From contig NZ_WHUG01000020.1 in assembly GCF_009380215.1 (NCBI RefSeq), positions 62,001 through 126,000 of the forward strand: DNA of 64,000 bases, written 5' to 3'. Shown one piece after another: positions 1 through 8,791 of this stretch (position 1 is its first letter; the number at the start of each line of letters is the position of its first letter). The notes under the pieces were generated by a model. It was not told the DNA's origin. It ran no database searches and saw nothing but the letters and a program-made list of their open reading frames with translations. Both the position numbers and the translations under genes were made by a program. The stretch is from Rugamonas aquatica (GTDB lineage Bacteria > Pseudomonadota > Gammaproteobacteria > Burkholderiales > Burkholderiaceae_D).

Positions 1-2
1 AG

Positions 3-446
3 CCGCTGCCGCGCGACGAGTCGCGCTTCCCCAACGACAAGGCCGAAGCCTTCCAGACCGGCATGCGCACCCCGCTCGGCATGCCCGGCTGGCGCCGCGT
101 ATGGGTGGCGCGCGATGCCCATGGCCGCATCGCCGGCCACATCGACCTGCGCGCTCATCCCGAGCGCCATGCAGCCCACCGCTGCTTGCTCGGCATGGGC
201 GTCGACCGCGACTTCCGCAAGCACGGCCTGGGCCAGCGCCTGATCGCCCACGCGGGCCACTGGGCGCGCGACGCGGCCGGCCTGGCCTGGATCGACCTGC
301 AAGTGCTATCGGTGAATACACCCGCGATCAGCCTCTATCAGCGCAGCGGCTACGTCCGCACCGGCGAAATCCCCGACATGTTCCTCATCGACGGCCAGCA
401 CTTCGCCTATACCAGCATGAGCAAGCGCCTTGACAACCAACAATGA
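3..446 (+). CDS. GNAT-family N-acetyltransferase (5' end outside window)
   Basis: The frame is open from the first bases of the window with no stop, so the N-terminus lies upstream; 147 residues are visible. GNAT enzymes transfer an acetyl group from acetyl-CoA to an amine. The visible part has the usual fold order: a strand pair around 'VWVARDAHGRIAGHIDL', then 'LGMGVDRDFRKHGLGQRLI', which matches the acetyl-CoA pyrophosphate-binding motif (R/Q-x-x-G-x-G/A), and then 'NTPAISLYQRSGYVRTGEI', the typical C-terminal GNAT segment. The substrate cannot be told from sequence and a ribosomal-protein or small-molecule acceptor is equally possible. The stop codon lies inside the Fur-box promoter of the next gene. 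Confidence 0.85.
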   Translation, partial: PLPRDESRFPNDKAEAFQTGMRTPLGMPGWRRVWVARDAHGRIAGHIDLRAHPERHAAHRCLLGMGVDRDFRKHGLGQRLIAHAGHWARDAAGLAWIDLQVLSVNTPAISLYQRSGYVRTGEIPDMFLIDGQHFAYTSMSKRLDNQQ

Positions 447-459
447 GAATGATTATCAT
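430..459 (+). promoter_or_regulatory. Sigma-70 promoter of the siderophore receptor gene
   Basis: A perfect -35 hexamer TTGACA (430-435) is followed after 18 bases by TATCAT (454-459, 5 of 6 to TATAAT). The predicted start of transcription is near 466, leaving a leader of roughly 57 bases before the ATG at 523. The -35 lies in the last codons of the acetyltransferase gene and the Fur box covers the spacer and -10, the classic arrangement for iron repression. Confidence 0.6.
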
Positions 460-460
460 T
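442..460 (+). promoter_or_regulatory. Fur box
   Basis: The 19 bases AATGAGAATGATTATCATT contain TGAGAATGATTATCA (444-458), which matches the 7-1-7 Fur consensus TGATAATnATTATCA at all but one position. It overlaps the stop codon of the upstream gene and the -10 region of the promoter for the TonB receptor at 523. Fur loaded with Fe(II) would block this promoter, so the receptor should be made under iron starvation. Confidence 0.85.
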
Positions 461-522
461 CAAATATTTAACTGAGAAGCCCGCCCTCGCCAGCCATACT
501 CTCTCGACTCATTGGGATAGCG

Positions 523-2724
523 ATGGAAAAGCACAAGTTGGAACGACTGGCGATCACGGTAGCACTGGGCCTGGCCTGGCCCGCAGCGGCGCAGGCGCAG
601 ATAGCGGCAGCCGAAGCGGCACCCACGGCGGTCCTGCCGCAGATTGAAATCCGCGGCCAGGGCCTGGGCAGCACCACCGAGGGCACCGGCTCCTACACCA
701 CCGGCAAGGCCAGGACCGCCCTGCCCCTGAACATGGCGCTGCGCGACACGCCGCAATCGATCTCGGTCGTCACCCAGCAGCGCATCGAAGACCAGAACCT
801 GGTCACCGTCACCGACGTGGTCAACAACGTCACCGGCGTCTCCGTCAACCAATACGAAACCAACCGCGCCGGCTTCACCGCGCGCGGCTTCGACATCGAC
901 AACCTGCAGATCGACGGCGTGCCGACCACTTGGGACCAGCCTTGGAGCTCGGGCGAAGTGGTGGGCAGCCTGGCCACCTACGACCGCGTCGAGGTGGTGC
1001 GCGGCGCCACCGGCCTGATGACCGGCGCCGGCAATCCCTCCGCCGCCATCAACCTGGTGCGCAAGCGCGCCAGCAGCAAGGAACTGACCGGCTTGGCCGA
1101 AATGGGCATAGGCAGCTGGAGCGAGCGCCGCGCCATGGCCGACATCTCCACGCCGCTGAACCAGGCCGGCAGCGTGCGCGCGCGCGTGGTCGGCGAGTAC
1201 CAGGCCGGCGACAACTGGGCCAGCCTGATGACCAAGAAAAGCCATACGCTGTATGGCACGGTTGAGGCGGACCTGGGTGCCAAGACCTTGCTGTCGGCCG
1301 GCTACAGCCGCCAGAAGAACGATCCCAAGGGACCGATGTGGGGCGGCCTGCCCTACTGGTACACCGACGGTAGCAAGACCAACTGGGATGTCTCGAAAAC
1401 CTCGGCCGCCAGCTGGACCCGCTGGGGCACCGAGTACGACAATTTCTTCGCCAACCTCGATCATGAATTCGACAACGGCTGGAAGCTGCGCGCCACCTAC
1501 AGCCACGGCGACCGCAAGGCCGATTCCGCGCTGCTGTACCTGTCCGGCATCCCCGACCGCATCACCGGCCTCGGCATGGGCGCGTTTGCCGGCGCCTACC
1601 ACACGCAGACCAGGCAGGACGACTTCGGCCTGCACGCCAACGGCCCGTTCACGCTGGGCGGCCGCAAGCATGAGGCGGCGTTCGGCTACATCGATTCGAA
1701 ACAGCAATTCAACACCGACAGCTACGACGCCGATTTCGGCCCCGGCGGCACGCCGGCCGTGGGCAACTTCAACACCTGGAACGGCAGCTATCCGGAACCG
1801 AAATGGAGCGCCGCCCAGTTCTACGAAAGCAGCGTCACCAGGCAGCAAGCCTTGTACGGCGTGGCGCGCTTCTCGCTGGCCGATCCGCTCAAGCTGATCG
1901 TCGGCGCCCGCCTGACCGACTACGACAAGACCGGCCACGGCCGCTACACTCCCGCGTACGAGCTCAAGCACGATCGCGAAGTCACGCCGTATGCCGGCCT
2001 GGTCTACGACATCGGCGACAACTACTCGGCCTACGCCAGCTACACCAGCATCTTCCAGCCGCAGAACCTGAAGGACTACGGCGGCAAGATGCTGGACCCG
2101 GTCGAGGGCAAGAGCGCCGAGGCCGGCGTCAAGGGCGAGTTCTTCGACGGCCGCCTGAACGCCTCGCTGGCGGTGTTCCAGATCAAGCAGAACAAGCTGG
2201 GCCAGGAAGGCGGCATGGTCGACCGCGACGGCGACGGACCGCTGGCGCCGGAAGCCTGGTACCGCGCGTCCACCGGCGCCACCAGCCGGGGCATCGAGTT
2301 CGACCTGGCCGGCCAGCTGGCCAAGGGCTGGAACGCCAATATCGGCTACACCCGCTTCCACGCCGAGGACGCGGCCGGCGTCGACGTCAACAGCGTCTAT
2401 CCGCGCCAGCTGCTGCGCCTGTTCACCACCTGGCAGTTGCCGGGCGAGTGGAAGGCGCTGACCGTCGGCGGCGGCGTCAACTGGGAAGGCCGCAGCTACA
2501 CGGCCGATCCCAAGGCGCCGGCCAACAGCAGCGGCCGCATCGAACAGCCGTCCTACAGCCTGGTCAACCTGATGGCGCGCTACGACATCAACCAGCAATG
2601 GTCGGCGCAGTTCAACCTCAACAACGCGTTCGACAAGCGCCACTTCGGCATGTTCGCCGCCTACGCCGCCATCACCTACGCCGCACCGCGCAGCGCGGCG
2701 CTGTCGCTGAAGTACCGCTTCTAG
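523..2724 (+). CDS. TonB-dependent siderophore receptor
   Basis: 733 residues, the usual size for a ferric-siderophore outer-membrane receptor of the FhuE/FpvA type. A signal peptide is visible at residues 1-26, ending 'AAAQAQ'. The plug domain follows, with 'LRDTPQSISVVTQQRIEDQ' and 'FTARGFDIDNLQIDGVP' at about residues 70-135, then a 22-strand barrel region ending in the terminal aromatic residue 'LSLKYRF' needed for Bam assembly. It takes ferric siderophore across the outer membrane using TonB energy. No TonB/ExbB/ExbD, periplasmic carrier or siderophore synthesis gene is next to it, so it looks like a stand-alone receptor, possibly for a xenosiderophore. The Fur box at 442-460 gives its regulation. 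Confidence 0.93.
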   Translation: MEKHKLERLAITVALGLAWPAAAQAQIAAAEAAPTAVLPQIEIRGQGLGSTTEGTGSYTTGKARTALPLNMALRDTPQSISVVTQQRIEDQNLVTVTDVVNNVTGVSVNQYETNRAGFTARGFDIDNLQIDGVPTTWDQPWSSGEVVGSLATYDRVEVVRGATGLMTGAGNPSAAINLVRKRASSKELTGLAEMGIGSWSERRAMADISTPLNQAGSVRARVVGEYQAGDNWASLMTKKSHTLYGTVEADLGAKTLLSAGYSRQKNDPKGPMWGGLPYWYTDGSKTNWDVSKTSAASWTRWGTEYDNFFANLDHEFDNGWKLRATYSHGDRKADSALLYLSGIPDRITGLGMGAFAGAYHTQTRQDDFGLHANGPFTLGGRKHEAAFGYIDSKQQFNTDSYDADFGPGGTPAVGNFNTWNGSYPEPKWSAAQFYESSVTRQQALYGVARFSLADPLKLIVGARLTDYDKTGHGRYTPAYELKHDREVTPYAGLVYDIGDNYSAYASYTSIFQPQNLKDYGGKMLDPVEGKSAEAGVKGEFFDGRLNASLAVFQIKQNKLGQEGGMVDRDGDGPLAPEAWYRASTGATSRGIEFDLAGQLAKGWNANIGYTRFHAEDAAGVDVNSVYPRQLLRLFTTWQLPGEWKALTVGGGVNWEGRSYTADPKAPANSSGRIEQPSYSLVNLMARYDINQQWSAQFNLNNAFDKRHFGMFAAYAAITYAAPRSAALSLKYRF

Positions 2725-2735
2725 GCCCGCCGCAA

Positions 2736-2813
2736 CGTCATCCCCGCGAAAGCGGGGAACCATGCTGAAGGTGCGCATACGTTCTATGGGTCCCCGCTTT
2801 CGCGGGGACGACG
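2736..2813. repeat. Dispersed composite palindromic repeat, copy 1
   Basis: Two arms of about 28 bases (2736-2763 and 2786-2813) are inverted copies of each other with two mismatches. Each arm itself contains a small CCCCGC-GAAA-GCGGGG palindrome. A related copy at 23956-24034 shares both arm cores and the central ATACGTTCTATGG. It lies just after the stop codon of the receptor gene. REP-like elements of this kind occur in many proteobacteria; it could form a strong RNA hairpin and help end the upstream transcript. Confidence 0.8.
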
Positions 2814-2936
2814 ACGGGCGAGGTGTCCGTTTCCGGACGGTGTTGAACGGAGACGGGCAGGCGCGCCCTGCCGCCCCGGGCGGCGGCCGCGCGCCAGAGC
2901 CTTGATTTGACTGGCTTTGCGGCCGTTCCGCGCATG

Positions 2937-2952
2937 TGGCACGGCAATTGCA
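2937..2952 (+). promoter_or_regulatory. Sigma-54 (RpoN) promoter of the ABC efflux / two-component operon
   Basis: TGGCACG-GCAA-TTGCA matches the -24/-12 consensus TGGCACG-N4-TTGCW at every defined base. The GG (2938-2939) and GC (2950-2951) are exactly 10 bases apart, as RpoN requires. Transcription should start near 2963, about 26 bases before the ATG at 2989. The operon encodes a sigma-54 activator (7388-8791), so autoregulation is likely. Confidence 0.8.
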
Positions 2953-2982
2953 ATAAAGAGCACATCTTCAGCTCTTTATTGC
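2950..2982. promoter_or_regulatory. Perfect 12-bp inverted repeat over the predicted transcription start
   Basis: GCAATAAAGAGC (2950-2961) and GCTCTTTATTGC (2971-2982) are exact inverted copies separated by nine bases. The left arm begins inside the -12 element of the sigma-54 promoter, so by prediction only the right arm would be in the mRNA. That favours a DNA-level operator for a dimeric protein rather than an RNA hairpin. The right arm ends six bases before the ATG at 2989. No good Shine-Dalgarno sequence is visible there. Confidence 0.55.
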
Positions 2983-2988
2983 ATCCCC

Positions 2989-4236
2989 ATGGACCAGGCG
3001 CTCAACCCTTCGATCATCTCCGGCCGCCGGCGCAAGACCGTCATGGTGCTGGCCGCCGTGCTGGCCACGCTGTGCGCGGCCGCCTGGGGCATCAACCGCG
3101 TGGTCAGCCCCAGCGTCAACGCCGACAGCCTGCTGATCGCGGAAGTCCGCAGCGGCAATATCGCCAACACCATCAACGCTTCCGGCATCGTCATCCCGGT
3201 GCACGAGGAACTGGTGTCCAGCCCGATCCAGACCCACGTCGCCAAGGTCCACGCCAAGCTCGGCCAGCAGGTCAAGGCCGGAGAACTGTTGCTGGAGCTG
3301 GACAACCGCACCATCGTGCTGGCCATCGACGGCCTGCGCGAGCAAGTGGCGCAGCAGGAAAACCGCATCCTGGCGCTGACGCTGGAGATGGACCAGAAAC
3401 GCAAGCAACTGCTCAGCTCCATCGAGCTGCTGGAACTGGACCTGCAAGCCACCCGCGTCAAGCTGGGCCGCTACCAGACGCTGCGCAAGGCCGGCGGCGT
3501 CTCGGCCGAAGACTTGCTGACCGCCGAACTGAACGTCCAGCGCAACGAGATCCAGCTGCGCCAGCAGCACGAGCAGATCGAGGACAGCAAGCGCGTCACC
3601 TCCTCCGGCATCGAAGGCGCGCGGCTGCAAAAGAACATCCTGCAAAAGCAGCTGCAACAGCAACAGGAACTGCTGGCCCAGACCCAGGTGCGCGCCCCGT
3701 TCGCCGGCATGCTGACCTGGCTGCTGGCCGACGAAGGCGCCAGCCTGGCCACCGGCCAGCTGGTGGCCAAGGTCTCCGAGCTGAGCAACTACAAGGTCGA
3801 AGCCTCGCTGTCCGACTTCCACGCCCGCGCGCTCAACGCCGGCCAGGCCGTGCGCGTCGAGCAGGGCAATGTGCGGCTGGACGGCGTGGTGCAGACCATC
3901 CTGCCGGAAATCCAGAACGGCACCGTCAAGCTGCTGGTGACGCTGGACCAGCCCAACCACGCCATGCTGCGCAACAAGTTGCGGGTCGAGGTCAACATCG
4001 TCACCGAGCAAAAGAAAAACACCCTGCTGGCCGACTACGGCCCCGCCTTCAACGGCCGCGGCCCGCAAGACATCTTTGTCGTGCGCGACGGCGTCGCTCG
4101 CAAGACCACACTCAACATCGGCGCCAGCGATGGCAAGGCCGTGGAAATCCTGGCCGGCGTCCGCGCCGGCGACCGCCTCATCATTTCAGACACCAGCCGC
4201 TACAAGGATCGCGACAGCATCCGCGTGGCGCAATAA
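2989..4236 (+). CDS. HlyD/MacA-type periplasmic membrane-fusion protein
   Basis: 415 residues from ATG 2989, chosen because 'MDQALNPSII' followed by a basic stretch and one membrane anchor (about residues 18-36) fits HlyD-family N-termini; an upstream in-frame ATG at 2917 would precede the promoter. The order is anchor, first half of a lipoyl/barrel-sandwich domain ('VSSPIQTHVAKVHAKLGQQVKAGELLLELD'), a long Gln/Leu/Lys-rich coiled-coil hairpin (about 95-220), the second lipoyl half ('TQVRAPFAGMLTWLLADEGASL') and a beta-barrel. Such adaptors bridge an inner-membrane ABC transporter to an outer-membrane channel. It is the first gene of the operon; no TolC-like gene is present nearby. Confidence 0.88.
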   Translation: MDQALNPSIISGRRRKTVMVLAAVLATLCAAAWGINRVVSPSVNADSLLIAEVRSGNIANTINASGIVIPVHEELVSSPIQTHVAKVHAKLGQQVKAGELLLELDNRTIVLAIDGLREQVAQQENRILALTLEMDQKRKQLLSSIELLELDLQATRVKLGRYQTLRKAGGVSAEDLLTAELNVQRNEIQLRQQHEQIEDSKRVTSSGIEGARLQKNILQKQLQQQQELLAQTQVRAPFAGMLTWLLADEGASLATGQLVAKVSELSNYKVEASLSDFHARALNAGQAVRVEQGNVRLDGVVQTILPEIQNGTVKLLVTLDQPNHAMLRNKLRVEVNIVTEQKKNTLLADYGPAFNGRGPQDIFVVRDGVARKTTLNIGASDGKAVEILAGVRAGDRLIISDTSRYKDRDSIRVAQ

Positions 4237-4257
4237 ACCCGCATCGAAAGGACCATC

Positions 4258-4920
<663 letters not shown>

Positions 4921-4929
4921 GGGGCCGTC

Positions 4930-6168
4930 ATGTTCAGAAACTATCTGCTGACCGCATGGAAGGTCTTCATGCGCCGCAAGCTGTTCACCGCCATCAACCT
5001 GCTGTGCATCGTGCTGACGCTGGTGCTGCTGCTGGTGGTCACGGCGCTGCTGCAGAACGCCTTCTACCCGACCGGCGTCGAAGGCAAGAGCGAGCGCTTC
5101 GTGCAAGCCGTGATGATCGAGGCCCGCCATACCGGCGCCAACCACGTGCGCCGCAGCCCGCTGGGCTTCAAGCTGATCGAGAAATACATCAAGCCGCTGC
5201 CGGGCGTGGAGGCGGTCTCGGCCGCCACCGCGCCGGAAACCGTGTCGGTCTACCAGGAAGGCCGCGTCAGCGAACTGCTGATGCGCCGCACCGATGCCGA
5301 ATACTGGAAGATCCTCGACTTCAAGGTGCTGCAGGGCCGCGTGCCCGACCAGGCCGACGTCGACCAGGGCCGCTTCGTCGCCGTGGTCAACGCCAGCACC
5401 GCGCGCAAGCTGTTCCCCGGCCAGCCGGCGCTGGACCAGAAGATCAGCATCGGCGGCCAGTACTTCACCATCATCGGCGTGGTGGCGGACGCGATGCACG
5501 TGAACGCCTTCGCCGACATCTGGGCGCCCGTCACCACCTTCCCGTCCACCGAATACCGCAACCAGATCTTCGGCAACTTCACCATGATGGTGCTGGCCTA
5601 CAAGGCTTCCGACCTGCCGCGCATCCAGCAGGAGATCGAGCGCGTCGCCAAGACCGTGGTGTTCGACGATCCCAAGGAATTCAACGTCGCCCGCCTGTGG
5701 GGCGACAGCAAGCTCGACCTGTTCGCCCGCATCCTGCTGCAGCGCGACGGCGCCGACTCCGGCGCCACCACGCTGCTGACCGTGATCGGCGTGCTGATGC
5801 TGCTGTTCATGATGCTGCCGGCGCTGAACCTGATCAACCTGAACACCGGGCGCATCCTCGAACGCAGCAGCGAGATCGGCGTGCGCAAGGCCTTCGGCGC
5901 CACCAGCGCCCACCTGGTGCGCCAGCTGGTGCTGGAGAATGTGCTGCTGTGCCTGGCCGGCGGACTGATCGGCCTGGCCTGCGCGCGCGTGGTGCTGTGG
6001 TGGCTGGAAGGCTCGGGCCTGATCCCCTATCTGCAGGTGGAATTGAACCTGGCCGTGTTCGGCATGGGCTTGCTGCTGGCGACCGTGTTCGGCCTGCTGT
6101 CCGGCGTGCTGCCGGCCTGGAAGATGTCCCGCCTCGACCCCGTCCACGCCCTGAAAGGAGCCGCATGA
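4930..6168 (+). CDS. ABC transporter permease, MacB/FtsX family (first of two)
   Basis: 412 residues with the MacB permease layout: one N-terminal membrane helix (about 20-42), a large periplasmic domain (about 45-275, 'FPGQPALDQKISIGGQYFTIIGVVADA' is typical of the MacB periplasmic core), then three C-terminal helices of the FtsX domain. 'SSEIGVRKAFGATSAHLVRQLVLENVLL' is the conserved cytoplasmic coupling segment that touches the ATPase. These transporters work as mechanotransmission devices rather than classic importers. The stop overlaps the next start by four bases (ATGA), so the two permeases are translationally coupled and probably form a heterodimer. Confidence 0.88.
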   Translation: MFRNYLLTAWKVFMRRKLFTAINLLCIVLTLVLLLVVTALLQNAFYPTGVEGKSERFVQAVMIEARHTGANHVRRSPLGFKLIEKYIKPLPGVEAVSAATAPETVSVYQEGRVSELLMRRTDAEYWKILDFKVLQGRVPDQADVDQGRFVAVVNASTARKLFPGQPALDQKISIGGQYFTIIGVVADAMHVNAFADIWAPVTTFPSTEYRNQIFGNFTMMVLAYKASDLPRIQQEIERVAKTVVFDDPKEFNVARLWGDSKLDLFARILLQRDGADSGATTLLTVIGVLMLLFMMLPALNLINLNTGRILERSSEIGVRKAFGATSAHLVRQLVLENVLLCLAGGLIGLACARVVLWWLEGSGLIPYLQVELNLAVFGMGLLLATVFGLLSGVLPAWKMSRLDPVHALKGAA

Positions 6169-7373
6169 TGCTGCGCCACTTATTGAAATTGATCTGGAAG
6201 CGCAAGTCGCGCAATATGATGCTGTCGCTGGAAATCCTGCTGGCCTTCGTGGTGGTGTTCGCCATTGCCGCCTTCGCGCTGCGCAGCTGGCAGCTGTACC
6301 AGCTGCCGACCGGCTTCCAATACCAGGACGTCTGGTCGGCCGTGATCAACACCCGCGATCCGGCCGCGCTGGGCGCCGATCCCCAGCTGTACGACAAGCT
6401 GCGCCAGAGCCTGAAGGCGCTGCCCGAAATCGAGCAAGTGAGCTTCACCAGCTTCCCGGTGTACGAATCGTCGACCTGGACCAGCGACTTCGTCCTGCCC
6501 GAAGGCAAGCGCCAGTTCGAGACCCACCTGTATGAGATGAGCGATGAATTCCCCGCCGTGGCCGGCATGTCGCTGGTCGAGGGCCGCTGGTTTTCGCGCG
6601 CCGACGACGGCGCCGCCGCGCGGCCGGTCATCATCAACCGCCGCCTGGCGCAGCATCTGTTCCCCGGCAAGTCGGCGCTGGGCCAGGTGTTCAGCGAAAG
6701 CGTGGGAGATTCCAAGAAGCAGGCCAAGCAGTACCGCATCGCCGGCGTGATCGAAGAGTTCCGCAACCAGGGCGAGTTCCAGTCGCCGAGCAATTTCATG
6801 CTGCTGCGCTTCGAACCGGGCGTCAGCGAAGGCGGCACGCCGACCATCCAGATCAAGGTCCGGCCGGGCACGCCGCGCACCTTCGAAGCGGCGCTCAACC
6901 GCCAGCTCAAGCTGGTGCGCAACGACTGGAGCTACACCATTTCGCCCAGTGCCGACATGCGCACCTCGATGCTCAAGACGCAGACCATTCCGCTGACGAT
7001 ACTGGCGGTGATCGCCGCCTTCCTGCTGGTGATGGTGGCCTTCGGCCTGTTCGGCGTGCTGTGGCAAAACACCACCCAGCGCATCCCGGAGATCGGCCTG
7101 CGCCGCGCCATCGGCGCCGACTCCGGCCACATCTACAGCCAGATCATCGCCGAACAGATGCTGCTCAGCTCGGGCGCCATCGTCATCGCCCTGCTGCTGC
7201 TGGTGCAGCTGCCGCTGACCGGCGTGCTGGGCGAGAGCCTGAACTGGACGGTGTTTGCGATGGCGACCACGCTATCGGCCGGCGTGATCTATCTGCTATC
7301 CTTGCTCTGTTCGCTCTATCCGGGCTGGCGCGCCGCGCGCCTGAGCCCGACCCAGGCGCTGCACTATGAATAA
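6165..7373 (+). CDS. ABC transporter permease, MacB/FtsX family (second of two)
   Basis: 402 residues; the start is the ATG at 6165 in the ATGATG overlapping the previous stop. The layout matches its neighbour: an N-terminal helix (about 22-42), a periplasmic MacB-core domain ('RPVIINRRLAQHLFPGKSALGQVF'), and three C-terminal helices with the coupling motif 'RIPEIGLRRAIGADSGHIYSQIIAEQML'. The two permeases are clearly homologous but diverged, suggesting an obligate heterodimer with the ATPase of 4258-4920. The exported substrate is unknown; antimicrobial peptides, lipids and siderophores are plausible from the family. Confidence 0.88.
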   Translation: MMLRHLLKLIWKRKSRNMMLSLEILLAFVVVFAIAAFALRSWQLYQLPTGFQYQDVWSAVINTRDPAALGADPQLYDKLRQSLKALPEIEQVSFTSFPVYESSTWTSDFVLPEGKRQFETHLYEMSDEFPAVAGMSLVEGRWFSRADDGAAARPVIINRRLAQHLFPGKSALGQVFSESVGDSKKQAKQYRIAGVIEEFRNQGEFQSPSNFMLLRFEPGVSEGGTPTIQIKVRPGTPRTFEAALNRQLKLVRNDWSYTISPSADMRTSMLKTQTIPLTILAVIAAFLLVMVAFGLFGVLWQNTTQRIPEIGLRRAIGADSGHIYSQIIAEQMLLSSGAIVIALLLLVQLPLTGVLGESLNWTVFAMATTLSAGVIYLLSLLCSLYPGWRAARLSPTQALHYE

Positions 7374-7387
7374 GGCTGTTTGATTTG

Positions 7388-8791
7388 ATGGAATCTCAGA
7401 AGCAACGCATCCTCATCGTCGACGACGATAGCGCGGTCCAGGTGTCGCTGGCGCTGCTGCTCAAGCAGTCCGGCTTCGACACCCAGTGCTGCGACGACCC
7501 CAAGCAGGCGCTGGAGCTGCTGGCCCGCCAGAGCGCCGACCTGGTGCTGCAGGATATGAACTTCTCGCTGCGCACCAGCGGCGAGGAAGGCTTGCAATTA
7601 CTGGCCGACATCAAGCAGCTGCACCCGGCCCTGCCGGTGCTGCTGATGACGGCCTGGGGTTCGATCGCGCTGGCGGTCAAGGGGGTGCAGGCCGGCGCCG
7701 CCAACTTCTTCACCAAGCCCTGGGACAACGCCCAGCTGATGGAGCTTATCCGCACCACGCTCGACACCGCCGCGCCGGCGCCGGCCGCCTGCCCGACGCG
7801 CGCCGCCCTCGACGCCCAGTTCGATTTCAGCGCCATCGTCGGCGAGCACCCGCGCCTGCTGAAAGTGCTGGCCGCCATCGGCCAGGTGGCGGCCACCAAG
7901 GCGCCGGTGCTGATCCTCGGCGAGAGCGGCTGCGGCAAGGAGCTGATCGCCGACGCCCTGCACCGCAACAGCCCGCGCGCGCGCCAGGCCATCGTCAAGA
8001 TCAACATGGGGGCGATCACGCCGTCGCTGTTTGAAAGCGAAATGTTCGGCCACGTGCGCGGCGCCTACACCGACGCCAAGACCGACCGCAAGGGCCACGT
8101 CGCCAGCGCCCACGAAGGCACGCTGTTCCTCGACGAGATCGGCGAACTGAACCGCTCCGACCAGGTCAAGCTGCTGCGCGTGCTGCAAGACCAGACCTAC
8201 CAGGCGGTGGGCGCCAGCCGCATGGAACGCGCCGACATCCGCGTGGTGTCGGCCACCAACCGCGAGCTGGCCGAGCTGGTCGCCGCCGGCGAATTCCGCG
8301 AAGACTTGTTCTACCGGCTCAACCTGATCACCATCCGCCTGCCGCCGCTGCGCGAGCGCCGCAGCGACATCCCGCTGCTGGCGCGCCACATCCTCGGCCA
8401 GGTGTCGGCCAGCTACGGCCTGGGTCCGGCCAGCATCGCGCCGGCCGCGCTGGAGTGGCTGAGCGCGCAGCCGTGGCCGGGCAATATCCGCCAGCTCAAG
8501 CAGACGCTGGAGCGCACGCTGCTGCTGGTCGGCAAGAGCGAATTGAAACAGGCCGACTTCGTCGCCGCCGAGCAGCACGAGCATGGCGGCGCGATCGGCG
8601 GCCTGCGCCTGGGCGTCGACGGCATGACGCTGGAACAGGTGGAGCGCCACATGATCGCCAAGGCGCTGGAGCAGCACCAGGGCAATATCTCGCGCGTGGC
8701 CAAGGCCCTGGGCCTGAGCCGCACCGCGCTGTACCGGCGGCTGGAGCGGCACGGCCTGGGCGGCGACGGCGCGCAGGACAGCGACGCATGA
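7388..8791 (+). CDS. Sigma-54-dependent NtrC-family response regulator
   Basis: 467 residues from the ATG at 7388. An N-terminal receiver has the acidic triad D12-D14 and phospho-acceptor D56 ('LVLQDMNF'). A central AAA+ domain has Walker A 'GESGCGKE' from 178, Walker B 'GTLFLDEIGEL' and the arginine-finger region 'FREDLFYRLN'. A Fis-type helix-turn-helix lies at about 410-455 ('NISRVAKALGLSRTALYRRL'). The sigma-54 contact loop reads GAYTDA (225-230) rather than GAFTGA. The next gene is its likely kinase. Because it is downstream of a sigma-54 promoter at 2937, it probably activates its own operon. Confidence 0.93.
   Translation: MESQKQRILIVDDDSAVQVSLALLLKQSGFDTQCCDDPKQALELLARQSADLVLQDMNFSLRTSGEEGLQLLADIKQLHPALPVLLMTAWGSIALAVKGVQAGAANFFTKPWDNAQLMELIRTTLDTAAPAPAACPTRAALDAQFDFSAIVGEHPRLLKVLAAIGQVAATKAPVLILGESGCGKELIADALHRNSPRARQAIVKINMGAITPSLFESEMFGHVRGAYTDAKTDRKGHVASAHEGTLFLDEIGELNRSDQVKLLRVLQDQTYQAVGASRMERADIRVVSATNRELAELVAAGEFREDLFYRLNLITIRLPPLRERRSDIPLLARHILGQVSASYGLGPASIAPAALEWLSAQPWPGNIRQLKQTLERTLLLVGKSELKQADFVAAEQHEHGGAIGGLRLGVDGMTLEQVERHMIAKALEQHQGNISRVAKALGLSRTALYRRLERHGLGGDGAQDSDA

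Noticed and set aside
460-2778. Very long open frame antisense to the siderophore receptor gene
   Set aside because: Its translation is a low-complexity Val/Ala/Gly/Arg chain produced by GC-rich third positions of the real gene, with no domains or ribosome-binding site. Similar antisense frames at 16223-19435, 24062-26563, 46952-49186 and 55274-57550 were rejected for the same reason.
2736-2813. Possible CRISPR repeat or small insertion sequence
   Set aside because: Only two distant copies exist here, there are no spacers, and no transposase is present; a REP-like element fits better.
7388-8791. NtrC-type regulator as the activator of the DUF1800/DUF1501 promoter at 29266
   Set aside because: The TGACAA-type palindromes near 29176-29235 have no counterpart upstream of its own operon promoter at 2937, so the same regulator is unlikely to control both.
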